Shown: positions 1 to 9,879 of the stretch, in pieces
Layout: the number at the start of each line of letters is the position of its first letter
Position numbering within the stretch: position 1 is the first letter of the stretch
DNA from: Primula veris
Lineage: Eukaryota; Streptophyta; Magnoliopsida; Ericales; Primulaceae
Assembly (NCBI GenBank): GCA_963682055.1
Contig: OY821747.1
Coordinates: 12,822,258-12,886,257, forward strand
Length of the DNA stretch: 64,000 nt
Reading direction: 5' to 3'
Made by a program: the position numbers and the translations under genes
Notes under the pieces: model-generated
The model's input: only the letters and a program-made list of their open reading frames with translations
The model's database searches: none
What the model was told of the DNA's origin: nothing

Positions 1-774
1 CCCCTTGTGTTCAAGAATGCAGAAAAACTATCTGCCCAACCTACAATGTCAGTTATAGAGCAGGCCCACGCGGATGCGCTGAGGGTACGTGGGGCTCGTA
101 TTGCACTATATAGGTTTGGTACTTGTATTTTATTTGGAAACTAATGTGTTGAAGTGCAGATTGCTGTGAGTGCCGTGGCGCTACGGGATCAGCTGGGAGC
201 TCTAGAGGGTGAGAAAGAGAAGCTGGTGACCGAGAAGGATAATCTGGTGGCCGAGAAGGAGAAATTGGTCGCCGAGAAGAAAACCCTGGGCGAGAATTAT
301 GACAAACTGTCGGTGGACTTCCTGCACCTGACCGAGGATGTGGAGAAATTGAGGGTGGAAAAAGAGAGCATGGCCGCTAAGTACGGCGAATTAGAGGAGG
401 AGAACTTGCTCCTAGCTGAGGACGTGGAAGCCGAAAAGGCTAAGGTGTCTGCCCTGAAAACGGCACAGGCGGAGGAGCGGAAAAAGTTAGCGATGATGGC
501 CAACTTTTCTGTATACTGCGCTCATGTGCGGGCGCTCAATTTCGCGAATGTTCCTCTGTCGGATAGGGCGTGGTCGGAGTTGGTGTATCCGTGTCCGCAT
601 GGTGCACCGCCGAAACCCTTGGACTGGGCGAATCTTCATGAAGAAGAGCTTCCTCGGCTACCGGGGCAGACAATTTCGACAGCGCTGCGTCCTCACTCTA
701 TGTCGACCCCGTCCACTCCTCGACCGGATGCTACTGTTGTTCCCCCACCAGCATCTCCTCAGGTGGAACCTTGA
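1..774 (+). CDS. Antisense ORF of Tat element, exons 1-2 (coiled-coil protein)
   Basis: The reading frame is open from the window edge. A first segment (1-84) ends before a GTACGT donor at 85, and the frame resumes in phase after the acceptor AG at 158-159. That implies a 75-bp intron and a protein that starts left of the window. The exon from 160 encodes a long charged heptad region rich in K and E (VAEKEKLVAEKK and similar), then a conserved-looking stretch with paired prolines (YPCPHGAPPKP), then a Pro/Ser-rich tail. The frame stops at 772-774, but an AG|GTGG donor at 763 could splice it in phase to 964. I do not recognise a catalytic domain. It lies antisense to the gypsy element, in the position where Tat elements carry their extra antisense gene. 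Confidence 0.6.
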
Positions 775-963
775 CTATCTTCCTAGCATTATGTATATTT
801 TTGTTTTTTGTTTTTTTTTTTTTTTTTTTTTTGTATCTAGAAACAGATTCTTTTGGGGAAGTGATAATATAAGTGTTGTGGTTTCTTTCTGTTGAGCTTG
901 CTTGGGTGAATTTCTTTTGATGGTCGTTATATTTTGAAGGATATGAAAACAAAATATTGTCAG

Positions 964-1557
964 GTACCAAATAACCCCCTTGCCATGGTGGTCTGGACCT
1001 CGCCTAGTCGTAGTGTAGGTGACGTAATGGAGGATTTGGAAAGGTCTAACGCGTCCCTTACCGCGAAATTGACTTGTGCCTATCAGGAAATCGAGGGTCT
1101 GAATATTCATATTTCCAACCTGGCGATCCGGTTACGTGATTTGGGAGAGAAATTTAGTAAAAAGACCGCCCATTATACGGCAAATAAGGGTAAAGCAAAG
1201 GAACTTCTCAGTGCCCTACGACGTTCTCGTGATGAAGCCCGAGGTCGTGTGACGAGCTTGAGCTTGGTCCTTGGGGCCGTTTTCGAGGACGCGGATCTGC
1301 TGCTATCCTTTGCCAAAGCGTATTGGGCCCGAGCTCGCGCCTTAGAGGTGCTGGAGCATATAAAAGGAATGAGTGGTGTGTCCCGGGCAGAGCGCATGGT
1401 GGATGTGAAGGCCGGGGTAACTGAAACCACTGTTGCCTTGAACCGAATCGAGGCGGTCATTCGTGAGCGTTTGGGGACGCAAATTAATTCATTGCGAGAT
1501 ATTCATTTTGCCGATGTAGTAGAGACTTCGGCGTCTGTTGAGGGGTTGTCGGATTAG
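964..1557 (+). CDS. Antisense ORF of Tat element, probable exon 3 (coiled-coil protein)
   Basis: This frame follows the acceptor at 962-963 (TTGTCAG) in phase 0 with the preceding exon. A T-rich run at 811-832 lies in the implied 201-bp intron. The product has heptad-like stretches (DVMEDLERSNASLTAKL) followed by an arginine-rich helical region. It ends in a stop at 1555-1557. The donor that would join it to the next exon is not clear: GT at 1534 or thereabouts is in phase but weak. It could also be a separate ORF, because an in-frame ATG lies at 985. No known enzyme motif is visible. Confidence 0.5.
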   Translation, partial: VPNNPLAMVVWTSPSRSVGDVMEDLERSNASLTAKLTCAYQEIEGLNIHISNLAIRLRDLGEKFSKKTAHYTANKGKAKELLSALRRSRDEARGRVTSLSLVLGAVFEDADLLLSFAKAYWARARALEVLEHIKGMSGVSRAERMVDVKAGVTETTVALNRIEAVIRERLGTQINSLRDIHFADVVETSASVEGLSD

Positions 1558-1700
1558 TAAAATAGCTTGTTTTGTCGTTTTCTTTGTAGCTTGTATAAAA
1601 AATTCTCTCTTCTTTCTTTTTTTTTTGTTGTAGCTTCTTTCTTATTTTTTTTTTTTATTCATCTTTTCTCGTTCTTCTCCCCCCCTCTTTTTTTTTATAG

Positions 1701-2351
1701 GCACATGCTACTATGTCGCACCAGGCTGGTTCTCCATGCCTAGTTAACCCGGGGTTAGGACCTACTGGTGCTGCCCGGGATGAGGTCTCATCTGGTGCGG
1801 CTAGTGAGGTGCCTGACAGGTGGCCCTACATTGTTTTGATGAGCAAAAATGTCAAATTGACCGACCAATGTGCTCGACTGCGGACCAAGCTGAAAACCCA
1901 GGCGGCCTCTTTTCGAGAATACGTTCGCCGTGCCGAGCATGCTGTTGAGGTTCAGGAGCGTCGTTTGGATCGATATTGGCGTGCAAAGGGCGAGTACTTC
2001 GGCAAATTAAAGTTGCTTGTGACCAAGGCCAACGTGTTGGTGAAGTATTTCCGTTTGTCCCGCGCCAGATACGATGCTTCCGCAGCTGTGATTGAAGCTC
2101 GCCGTGACCTCTCCTTTGACGATGATCGCCGTAAAGCGGCCTCGGATGCTCACGAGTCCGCCAAAGAAGCCGAGTTCAACGCGCGGCTTCAAACGCTGAC
2201 TTGTGTTGGGGCTCATACGACCAATTTTGATGCCCTCATTTCTGAGGAGCGTTTTGATGGTGATGAGTCTGATGGGTACACAACGACTGATGACAAAGAG
2301 ATTGAGCTCGGTCAATTACCGTCGTGCTCCTCCTGCAGTAGCTCTTCTTAA
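1701..2351 (+). CDS. Antisense ORF of Tat element, probable last exon
   Basis: A strong polypyrimidine tract (1676-1696) and acceptor TATAG at 1696-1700 precede this frame, which is open to the stop at 2349-2351. The protein continues the helical, charged character of the upstream exons (a segment around RLRTKLKTQAASFREYVRRA), then becomes acidic and ends in a Cys/Ser-rich tail. The first in-frame ATG is at 1713, so it may also start there. Its strand is opposite to the retrotransposon that contains it, and it stops about 290 bp before the tandem-repeat block. The function is unknown. Confidence 0.5.
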   Translation, partial: AHATMSHQAGSPCLVNPGLGPTGAARDEVSSGAASEVPDRWPYIVLMSKNVKLTDQCARLRTKLKTQAASFREYVRRAEHAVEVQERRLDRYWRAKGEYFGKLKLLVTKANVLVKYFRLSRARYDASAAVIEARRDLSFDDDRRKAASDAHESAKEAEFNARLQTLTCVGAHTTNFDALISEERFDGDESDGYTTTDDKEIELGQLPSCSSCSSSS

Positions 2352-2640
2352 ATGAATCTCTTTTGTGTCGTTGATCTTCTTGTTGCCTCCGTAATGCGGG
2401 CGAGGACTATATATGTGATTTCTTTATTCCTGTTTTGTACCTTTCCATTGCCGTATTGCTATTTAATTGATTGGATCGATTTTTCCTTGCCAAATCATTT
2501 GTTATTTCGTTATTCCTGTTTTGAAGATGCTTCTTGTTGATATTTTGTTGTTTAGATTGATTCTCCTTCATTGTTTTAGCCAATTTATATTGCATCGCCG
2601 TCGTAAAGTGGACCTGAATAATTCCTTGCATTGTACCTGC
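2352..2640. other. Spacer between antisense ORF and tandem repeats
   Basis: T-rich sequence without a convincing reading frame. It probably holds the 3' untranslated part of the antisense gene. I see no clear polyadenylation signal on the plus strand. Confidence 0.4.
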
Positions 2641-3386
2641 ATATAAATTTCATAGTATTCCTAGGCGTTCCTTCGGTAACACGCCATGTTGGGAATTTCA
2701 TAGTATTCCTAGGCGTTCCTTCGGTAACACGCCATGTTGGGAATTTCATCGTATTCCTAGGCACTTCGGCCATGTTGGGAATTTCATAGTATCCCTAGAC
2801 GTTCCTTCGGTAACACGCCATTTACGGGATTTCATAGTATGCCTAGACGTTCCTTTGGTAACACGCCATTTACGGACTTTCATTGTATTCCTAGGCACTT
2901 CGGCCATGCTGGGAATTTCATAGTATCCCTAGACGTTCCTTCGGTAACACGCCATTTACGGGATTTCATAGTATGCCTAGACGTTCCTTTGGTAACACGC
3001 CATTTACGGACTTTCATTGTATTCCTAGGCACTTCGGCCATGCTGGGAATTTCATAGTATCCCTAGACGTTCCTTCGGTAACACGCCATTTACGGGATTT
3101 CATAGTATGCCTAGACGTTCCTTTGGTAACACGCCATTTACAGACTTTCATTGTATTCCTAGGCACTTCGGCCATGCTGGGAATTTCATAGTATCCCTAG
3201 ACGTTCCTTCGGTAACACGCCATTTACGGGATTTCATAGTATGCCTAGACGTTCCTTTGGTAACACGCCATTTACGGACTTTCATTGTATTCCTAGGCAC
3301 TTCGGCCATGCTGGGAATTTCATAGTATCCCTAGACGTTCCTTCGGTAACACGCCATTTACGGGATTTCATAGTATTTCTAGGCAC
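2641..3386. repeat. Tandem repeat block, 134-bp unit built from three related subunits
   Basis: Near-identical copies begin at 2839, 2973, 3107 and 3241, each 134 bp apart. More diverged units lie at 2650-2830, and a partial unit lies at 3350-3386. Each unit is itself made of three related pieces of about 48, 37 and 49 bp that share TTTCATAGTAT, CCTAG and GTAACACGCC. This points to an older short repeat that was later amplified as a trimer. The block sits between the end of integrase (3416) and the antisense gene, as in Tat-type elements that carry satellite-like arrays there. The short frames reading through it are products of the repetition. Confidence 0.9.
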
Positions 3387-3415
3387 TGTACTTGTACTTG
3401 TATTCGGAGCATCGC

Positions 3416-4129
3416 CTATACGTAGTACTTCTTTAGGTTAGCCACGTTCCAAGAATTCTTTTCCCCTCGGCTGTTGGCGAACAGGACGCTTTTGATTTTG
3501 TAAGAGACTGGACTTGTTCGCTTGACGATTTCGTATGGGCCTTCCCAGGTAGGGCTCAGTTTGCCATGTATTTCGTTGCGGGTATAGACCGTCACTCGTC
3601 GCAGCACCAGTTCTCCTACCATGAATTCTTTAGATCCTTTTACTCTCTTGTCATAGGTTTGCTTTACACTTTGTTGGTATTTAGCTAAGGTAAGGGCCGC
3701 TATCTCTCGTTTCTCGTCTATCATGTCGAGCTCTTCTCTCATTCTTTGTTCATTATTTCCCTGCTCGACCAACGTTGTTCGGAGCGTAGGTAGCCCGATC
3801 TCTGTCGGTATGACGGCCTCAACACCGTAGGCTAAGCTAAACGGGGTTTCCTTGGTGCCCGTCTTGGGTGTAGTTCGGCACGACCATAAAACGTTGAGTA
3901 GCCGCTCGGGCCACCTCCCCTTTGCTTGTTCAAGGGTGGTCTTGATGCCGTCTAATATGGTTCGGTTTGACACTTCGGCTTGCCCGTTCCCTTGTGGGTA
4001 TGTCGGCATCGAATAGAATTTTCGGATACCGAGTTCCTCGTACCACAGCTGCAAATTGGCATCTTTGAACTGGGTTCCGTTGTCGGCGGTATTCGGGATA
4101 TCTATCGTCCTTCGTGTTTGTGTGGACAC
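3416..4129 (-). pseudogene. Gypsy integrase C-terminal fragment
   Basis: The frame carries the second catalytic Asp of the DDE core in DNGTQF, then FYSMPTYPQGNGQAEVSNRT with the motif around the catalytic Glu, and then the GPY/F-type C-terminal module (GELVLRR, then WEGPYEIV). It ends with WNVANLKKYYV and a stop at 3416. The HHCC zinc-binding domain, the first catalytic Asp and everything upstream of them (protease, RT, RNase H) are absent. The fragment runs directly into the gag N-terminus in another frame at about 4075-4150, which marks a large internal deletion. It cannot encode an active integrase. Confidence 0.85.
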
Positions 4130-4841
4130 GTTCCATATGAGTGTTCGGATGGACGATACTTATTGGGACATTGCCCCCTTGGTGGGGGACTCTTGTATCG
4201 GGTCGCCGACCCGCTGCCTCCAGGGCGGCCCTGTAGGCAGAATCTTCCACTTCATGGCGTGGGTCTTTGTCGGGTTGGATAACTGGCAATACGATGCCGG
4301 CCGCTGTCATGGCCGTCATGCATGCCGCCAGCTGAGCTTGTAGCTGGGTGTAGTTCCTTTCATCGGCTAATGGAACGACATGTTGTACCTCCACTGTGGG
4401 TGGTGTAATCATCCTCGGAGAATTAGTCGGCAGTCGGGGCGACTGTCCGAGTACATGATCCTCGGGCATGCCAAACTGATGGGCCTCGTCCATTTGTAAA
4501 CGAGCACCGGAGTTGACCGAGGCCGTAGGCAATGGGACTCTTGAGCTCGGCCCTGCTTGGGACCCGGTTAAGCGTCTTCGTGCACGCCTTAATACGGGCA
4601 CGTCTTGTTCGTCCTCCGAGGACGAAAGGTGTTCGTCGACAATCCCTTCGATGAAAGGTCGGGATGGTTCGACCGGTTGTTCTTGGTTGACGTAGGAGGT
4701 TGTTGGTTGGTTTCCGGATTGGATAGCTTCATATCTGTCGCGGATAGCGAGTAGATCGTCGAGGTCTTGTTGGCTAATTTGCGTGTTTTGGTTATTGGTC
4801 TCTACTATCTCGGGATGGGTTTCCTCTACATTTGTAACCAT
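4075..4841 (-). pseudogene. Gypsy gag N-terminal fragment (Tat element)
   Basis: The frame begins with ATG at 4839-4841, about 60 bp inside the primer binding site, where a gag start is expected. It is acidic and low in complexity (LDDLLAIRDRYEAIQ, SSSEDEQD, RRARRRLTG). It stays open to about 4130, beyond which it reads out of frame across integrase-coding DNA. The capsid core and zinc knuckle that should follow have been deleted. The identification rests on position and on the neighbouring integrase, because the N-terminal part of gag is poorly conserved. Confidence 0.65.
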
Positions 4842-4900
4842 TGTCGCTCGTCTGGCAGAGTATTGGTATTCGAATTCTAAACTAGTTGGGAACTAGATGA

Positions 4901-4918
4901 TTCCCGGAGACGGCGCCA
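4901..4918 (-). promoter_or_regulatory. Primer binding site, tRNA-Asp type
   Basis: On the minus strand this reads TGGCGCCGTCTCCGGGAA. It matches the complement of the plant tRNA-Asp 3' end (TGGCGCCGTTGCCGGGGA) with few changes. It lies two bases inside the LTR end (TG at 4921 on the plus strand). This sets the element's orientation. Confidence 0.85.
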
Positions 4919-4920
4919 TT

Positions 4921-5374
4921 TGATAAAGCCATAACTTTGGTCGGTCGCGTTAGGCTTTTCAATAGTGATATAATGATAAATCAACCGTGAATAAATGATA
5001 CTTCCTGATCTTTATTATTGCTCGGATTATTGTCCTTGTTCGGACTATTACATTTGCTCAGATTAGTATTTCGGTTCTACAATTATGCTCGATATAACTA
5101 TTTGATCTCTCGTCTTGATCTTTCTCCTCTCTTATTCGGTGCTCGGCTGTCTTTTCTCGGTTTATTTCTCGAAGTGATATGCTTTGGTTAGTTTCTCTCT
5201 TTTCTTAACTTCTCTCTATATTTTTTGGATAGATTTTCTGGCCCTTTTCTAGGAGGGGTAGTTGGCTATTTATAGGCAACTGCGCCTTCTAGGATATTGA
5301 CAAATGTCTTCATCCCAGGGGTTTTTCAGACAAGGGTCCCCCTTTGATTGGGCTTGGGCTTTTGGGTAGTAACA
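4921..5374 (-). repeat. 5' LTR of the Tat element (outer end 5374, or 5495)
   Basis: The inner end is fixed by the primer site, since the LTR terminates in CA on the minus strand at 4921-4922. The outer end is uncertain. A minus-strand TG at 5373-5374 (TGTTACTACCC) gives a 454-bp LTR. Another at 5494-5495 gives 575 bp, but that position also looks like the start of a copia LTR next to a purine tract. The partner LTR lies outside the window, so this cannot be settled here. Confidence 0.65.
5267..5274 (-). promoter_or_regulatory. TATA box in Tat LTR
   Basis: Minus-strand TATAAATA, followed by GCCAACTACC. It is a good candidate for the element's core promoter and agrees with the orientation set by the primer site. 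Confidence 0.5.
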
Positions 5375-5495
5375 CCTCAATTCCTATAAAAAGTATGAGA
5401 TGACCCATTTAAGCGTTGGATACCCAGTGATAAAGTGGGTTGATTATGACCCGAATAAAATATTCGGGTCTGATTTTTACGTTCTATCACTTACA

Positions 5496-5506
5496 TTCTC
5501 CCACTT
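5496..5506 (-). promoter_or_regulatory. Polypurine tract of copia-1
   Basis: Minus-strand AAGTGGGAGAA stands immediately before TGTAAGTGATAG, a typical copia second-strand primer followed by a TG LTR start. Confidence 0.6.
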
Positions 5507-5845
5507 GGTCTATTGAACATTTCATAAGCAATCATAAGAGTGCAATTATAATATGACATGCTTTCCTAAACAAATCGTCAGCAAGAGTCATGGCGGTTTC
5601 ATACTACATCAAGAGTATGGTTCTTTCCATGTACTACTATACTAACAACTTATCTTGAAAAGCCTTTAATGTGAGTTATCTTGTAATAGTCCCATAATGT
5701 CTTTGAGGAAAGACTATTTCTGTCACATAAATAATACATGCATGTAAAATATAAGTTTAACAGAAATTATATTTATTCAGAAATTCAGTAATGATATCAA
5801 AATGTATCAAACATATAATCACTAAGCAAAACCACCCATTAAACT

Positions 5846-7312
5846 TTAAATGACATGCTTAATGAATGTCTTTGGTGGTAGGCCTTTTGTTAGTGGATCT
5901 GCTATATTAACACTTGTACCAATGTGTTCAATTGATACTTTTTTCTTCTGAACATCCTCCTTAACCGACAGATACTTCATATCAATGTGCTTTGCAACTT
6001 TTGAATATCTGTCATTCTTTGAAAAGAATACCGCAGCGGCGTTATCACAATAAATTTTCAGTGGCTTGGAGATGGAGTCAACCACTGCCAAGGCTGAAAT
6101 AAAGTTACGCAGCCATAAACCATGATTTGAAGCTTCATAACAGGTTATAAACTCAGCCTCCATGGTGGATGTTGCTAGGGTACCTTCCTTAGCACTTTTC
6201 CATGAAATGGCTCCTCCGGCTAGACGGTAAATATAGCCAAAAGTGCTTACCCTAGTATCATAACAACCACCATAATCTGAATCTGTAAAGCCAACCACTT
6301 CAAGGTGATCGGTTTTTCTATAAGTGAGCATGTGATCTTTGGTTCCTTGCAAGTACCTCAATACTTTCTTTGCAGCTTTCCAATGATCCAGTCCCGGATT
6401 GCTTTGGTATCTTCCTAGCATCCCAACAGCAAAACTAATATCTGGTCTTGTATAGACCATAGCATACATTAAGCTCCCAACCACAGAGGCATAAGGAATG
6501 TTTTTCATACTGTTACGTTCGAGTTCATTTTTGGGACATTGACTTAAGCTGAACTTGTCTCCTTTTTGTATAGGAACAACAGTAGAACTACAATTCCGCA
6601 TATTATATCTTTCTAGAACTTGAGTAATGTAGGATTTTTGAGACAATCCTAATAATCCACGTGATCTGTCACGAAATATTTCAATTCCTATCACGAAAGA
6701 TGCCTCTCCCATATCTTTCATCTCAAAATTCTTATAAAAAAAATTCTTAGTTTCACGTAATAAACTAAGGTCACTGCTGGCTATAAGTAAATCATCGACG
6801 TATAAGACTAAAAACATAAACTTGCTCCCACTCGTCTTAAGATATATACACCGATCAACAGTGTTTTCTTTAAATCCAAAAGACGTGATGGTATCGTGAA
6901 ACTTAAGATATCATTGGCGAGAAGCTTGTTTTAGTCCATAGATTGATTTCTTTAATAAACAGACCATGTTTTCCTTTCCTTCTTTTACGAAGCCTTCTGG
7001 CTGTGCCATATAAACTTCTTCTTCTAAACTCCCATTTAGAAAAGTTGTTTTAACATCCATTTGATGTAACTCTAAATCAAAATGAGCTACCAAGGCTAAA
7101 ATGATTCTCAATGAGTCTTTCTTTGAAACTGGAGCAAATGTCTCATTGTAATCAACACCTTCTCGTTGACTAAATCCTTTCGCAACAAGTCTAGCTTTAT
7201 GTCGTTCGATATTGCCTTGTGAGTCGCGTTTGGTTTTAAAAACCCATTTACAACCTACTCGTTTTTTCTCTTTTGGCAATTCGACCAACTCCCAGACTTT
7301 ATTGCAGCGCAT
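5846..7312 (-). pseudogene. copia-1 reverse transcriptase and RNase H
   Basis: The RT part shows VGCKWVFKTKRDSQGNIERHKARLVAKG, QMDVKTTFLNG, the catalytic LYVDDLL near 6800 and YGLKQA. The RNase H part shows FTDSDYGGC, a TMEAEF block, IYCDN and the C-terminal IADPLTKGLPP, ending at 5846. A stop at 6911-6913 (TGA where SRQW is expected) interrupts RT ahead of the YVDD box, and a TAA at 7316-7318 separates this part from the integrase end in the same frame. No other break is seen from 6817 to 5846. It would convert retrotransposon RNA to DNA if intact, but it cannot be made as one polyprotein. Confidence 0.9.
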
Positions 7313-7315
7313 GGA

Positions 7316-8625
7316 TTATATTTCATCTTTCATAGCATCCATCCATTTTGCAGATTCAGTACAACTAACAGCTTGAGTAAATGTAGCCGGGTCATCTATA
7401 TCTCCAATGTCTGTTTCTTGTAAATACACCTCATAGTCTTCGGAGATAGCAGATCTCTTACTTCTTTGAGATCTTCTTAATTCTCCCCCTTGAGGTGTAT
7501 TCTCAACAATATCATTAGAAATTGTCACATTTTGTGGAATAACGAGTTGCTGATCATTTACTTGTCGTTCAATGTTGATTGGATCAACACGGTTAGGAAC
7601 ACCAAGTTCTTGATGAGATTCAGGTAACAAAATTGGTACCCTACTCTCTTGAATGATTGCGTCGCTAACTTGAGTATTACTCCCACTGACTTCGCCATTT
7701 TCAAGAAATTTGGCATTTCCGGTTTCCATTATTCTTGTAGTTTGGTTAGGACAATAAAACCTATAACCTTTAGACTTTTCTGGATACCCAATAAAATAAC
7801 AAGTTATTGTTCTTGGATCCAATTTCTTTTCTTGTGGATTATAAAACCTTGCTTCTGCTGGGCATCCCCAAACACGTAAATGTTTTAGGGAAGGTTTCCA
7901 GCCTTTCCACAGTTCAAAAGGTGTTTTTGGAACTGCTTTGCTAGGAACCCTGTTTAAAACATACACAACGGTTTTAAGTGCATGCATCCATAAGTATATA
8001 TGCAAATTAGTATTACTAATCATACTCCTAACCATCTCTAATAAGGTACGGTTGCGTCTTTCAACTACACCATTTTGCCAAGGTGATCCTAGCATTGTGA
8101 CTGTGCACATATACCTAATCGTTCAAGGAGTTTAGCAAAAGGACCGGGGTGTTGCCCCGTCTCGTCATATCGACCATAAAATTCACCACCTCTATCGGAT
8201 CTTATTATTTTCACTTTTCTATCTAATTGTCTTTCTACCTCAGTAATAAATACTTCAACCGTATTTATAGACTGAGATTTGTCATGCAATAAATAAAGAT
8301 AGCAATAACATGAAAAATCATCGATAAAAGTGATAAAATATTTTTCTCCACCAATAGATGGAATATCGAAAGGTCCACATATGTCTGTATGTATAATTTC
8401 AAGAAGCTGCGTACTTCTTGTGGCTCCTTTCTTGGTGTGTTTGGTCTGTTTACCCTTAATACATTCTACACACACACCATAATCGGCCCAATCCAGATTT
8501 GGAAGAGTTTGATCTTTTACTAATCTTTCCAATCTATTTTTGGATATGTGCCCTAATCTTTTATGCCACAAGTAAGACAATTGCTCATTAGATGAGCTAC
8601 GTTTAGTTCCAACATTATGATGCAA
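7316..8625 (-). pseudogene. copia-1 integrase
   Basis: The zinc-binding N-terminus is visible as WHKRLGHISKNR...CVECIKGKQTKH, and the catalytic core as HTDICGPF, FIDDFSCYCY, IRSDRGGEFYG and [15 protein letters not shown] (the DDE acids). The C-terminal part includes LRVWGCPAE and [21 protein letters not shown] frameshift near 8100 divides the core between RSDRGGE and PWQNGVVE, and TAA at 7316-7318 ends the block. The linker toward RT holds the usual charged and variable region ([18 protein letters not shown]). Confidence 0.9.
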
Positions 8626-8664
8626 GGTAACAAGGGATTCAGAAAAAGAAGGTTCAAGATTTAG

Positions 8665-9879
8665 TTAGTATAATCCATTTGAGAGAAAACCATAGCCAAT
8701 AGCGGAAGCATTATTAAATAAAGTGAAGACATTTTTATTAAAATGAAAGGAAAAACCATCAACATAGAGTTTCGATATTGAAATTAAATTGCGAGAAATT
8801 GAAGGACAATAAAGTGTTTCAGCTAAATTTAAACTGAAACCAGAATCTAAAATTAAACGAAAGGTTCCAATGGCTTCAACGGGGGCCTTTGCCCGGTTTC
8901 CCATGTATAAAAAGGCTTCATTTGGGTTTGTGTTCCGGGTTGTAAGGAATCCCTGCATCGTATTAGAAACATGAGTACTGGATCCAGAATCAATCCACCA
9001 TGTATTAGAAGGAACATCAATTAAGTTTGATTCGAAACATACTAAGGCAAAATGTTTACCTTTGTTTTCAAACCAAGCCTTACGTTTCAGGCAGTCATTC
9101 TGAAAGTGCCCAATCTTTTTGCACCATCTGCACGTTTCATTTCTTTTGTCCTTCTTTTTGGATTGAGATGATCCATCAAATCTGGATTGGCCTTACTTTT
9201 TGCCTTTTCCAAATTTGCTTTTACCAGCTCCTTTAGTGACAAAATGCGCCACATTAATATTCTGCTGCTTCAACCTACGCTCTTCTTCGACCAACATACT
9301 TTGCAGTTCATTTACATTCTACTTTTCCTTAATAGTGTTGTAATTGATCTGAAATGGTCCATATTGCGCAGGAAGCGAATTGAGGACAAGTTGGACGATA
9401 AGAGAATCATCCAAATTCATCCCCAAGTTTCTTAATTTGGCAGCCAGATTTGTCATTTCAATGACATGGTTACTCATCGTTCGAGAACCATCAAAACGCA
9501 TTGTCGTAATTTCAGCCAAAAGATTTGAAGCAAGTGACTTATCAGCAGCCTTAAAACGTTCCTTAACATTGTTAAGATACTCTTTGGCAGTGTTTGCCTC
9601 AGGTAAGGAAGTCTTAATGTTTGTGGCAACAGTCATGCTCAAGAACATCATACTCAGTCTGTTGGATCTAGACCATGCCTTATGAACTTCTTTCTCGGCC
9701 ACACTACTAGTAGCCGTTATAGCAGCGGGCTCATCAACGAGAAGAGACATGTCAAGGTCTAAAACACCCAAACTGAACTGAACTTGCTCATTCCATTCGG
9801 AAAAGTTGGTGCCATCAAACAGTGGAATATTTGATGCTTGAGAGTGAAGGGCTAGTGGGACTGTGTTTGAAACTGCAAT
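8665..9879 (-). pseudogene. copia-1 gag and protease
   Basis: Gag reads from about 9879 (SNIPLFDGTNFSEWNEQVQF) through a UBN2-type capsid region (SLPEANTAKEYLNNVKERF, LAAKLRNLGMNLDDS). A CCHC zinc knuckle, CRWCKKIGHFQNDC, lies near 9080-9125. Protease follows with WWIDSGSSTHVSNT. Stops in the same frame lie at 9319-9321, near 9195 and at 8665-8667. The codon where the start ATG is expected (9877-9879) reads ATT, so the initiator may also be lost. Confidence 0.85.

Larger units (their letters stand above)
1..5374 (-). mobile_element. Tat-type Ty3/gypsy LTR retrotransposon, internally deleted, left LTR outside window
   Basis: Read on the minus strand, the order is LTR (from 5374 or 5495 to 4921), tRNA-Asp primer binding site, gag start, a fragment of integrase, a tandem-repeat block, then a gene in the opposite orientation (plus strand, 1-2351). 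An antisense ORF and satellite-like repeats between integrase and the 3' LTR are known traits of the plant Tat lineage (Grande, Retand and relatives), so I assign it there. Most of gag and all of protease, reverse transcriptase, RNase H and the integrase N-terminus are missing. The copy is therefore a non-autonomous deletion derivative. The 3' LTR lies left of the window. Confidence 0.75.

Noticed and set aside
2641..3386. CRISPR-like direct repeats
   Set aside because: Units are contiguous and similar throughout, without unique spacers, and the genome is a plant's.
2585..3441. Four repeated 66-72 residue plus-strand frames and a minus-strand frame
   Set aside because: They arise from the 134-bp tandem unit and overlap one another; there is no independent coding evidence.
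3980..4343. Plus-strand frames across the gypsy gag/integrase junction
   Set aside because: Antisense shadows of the minus-strand coding sequence, without the helical character of the real antisense gene at 1-2351.
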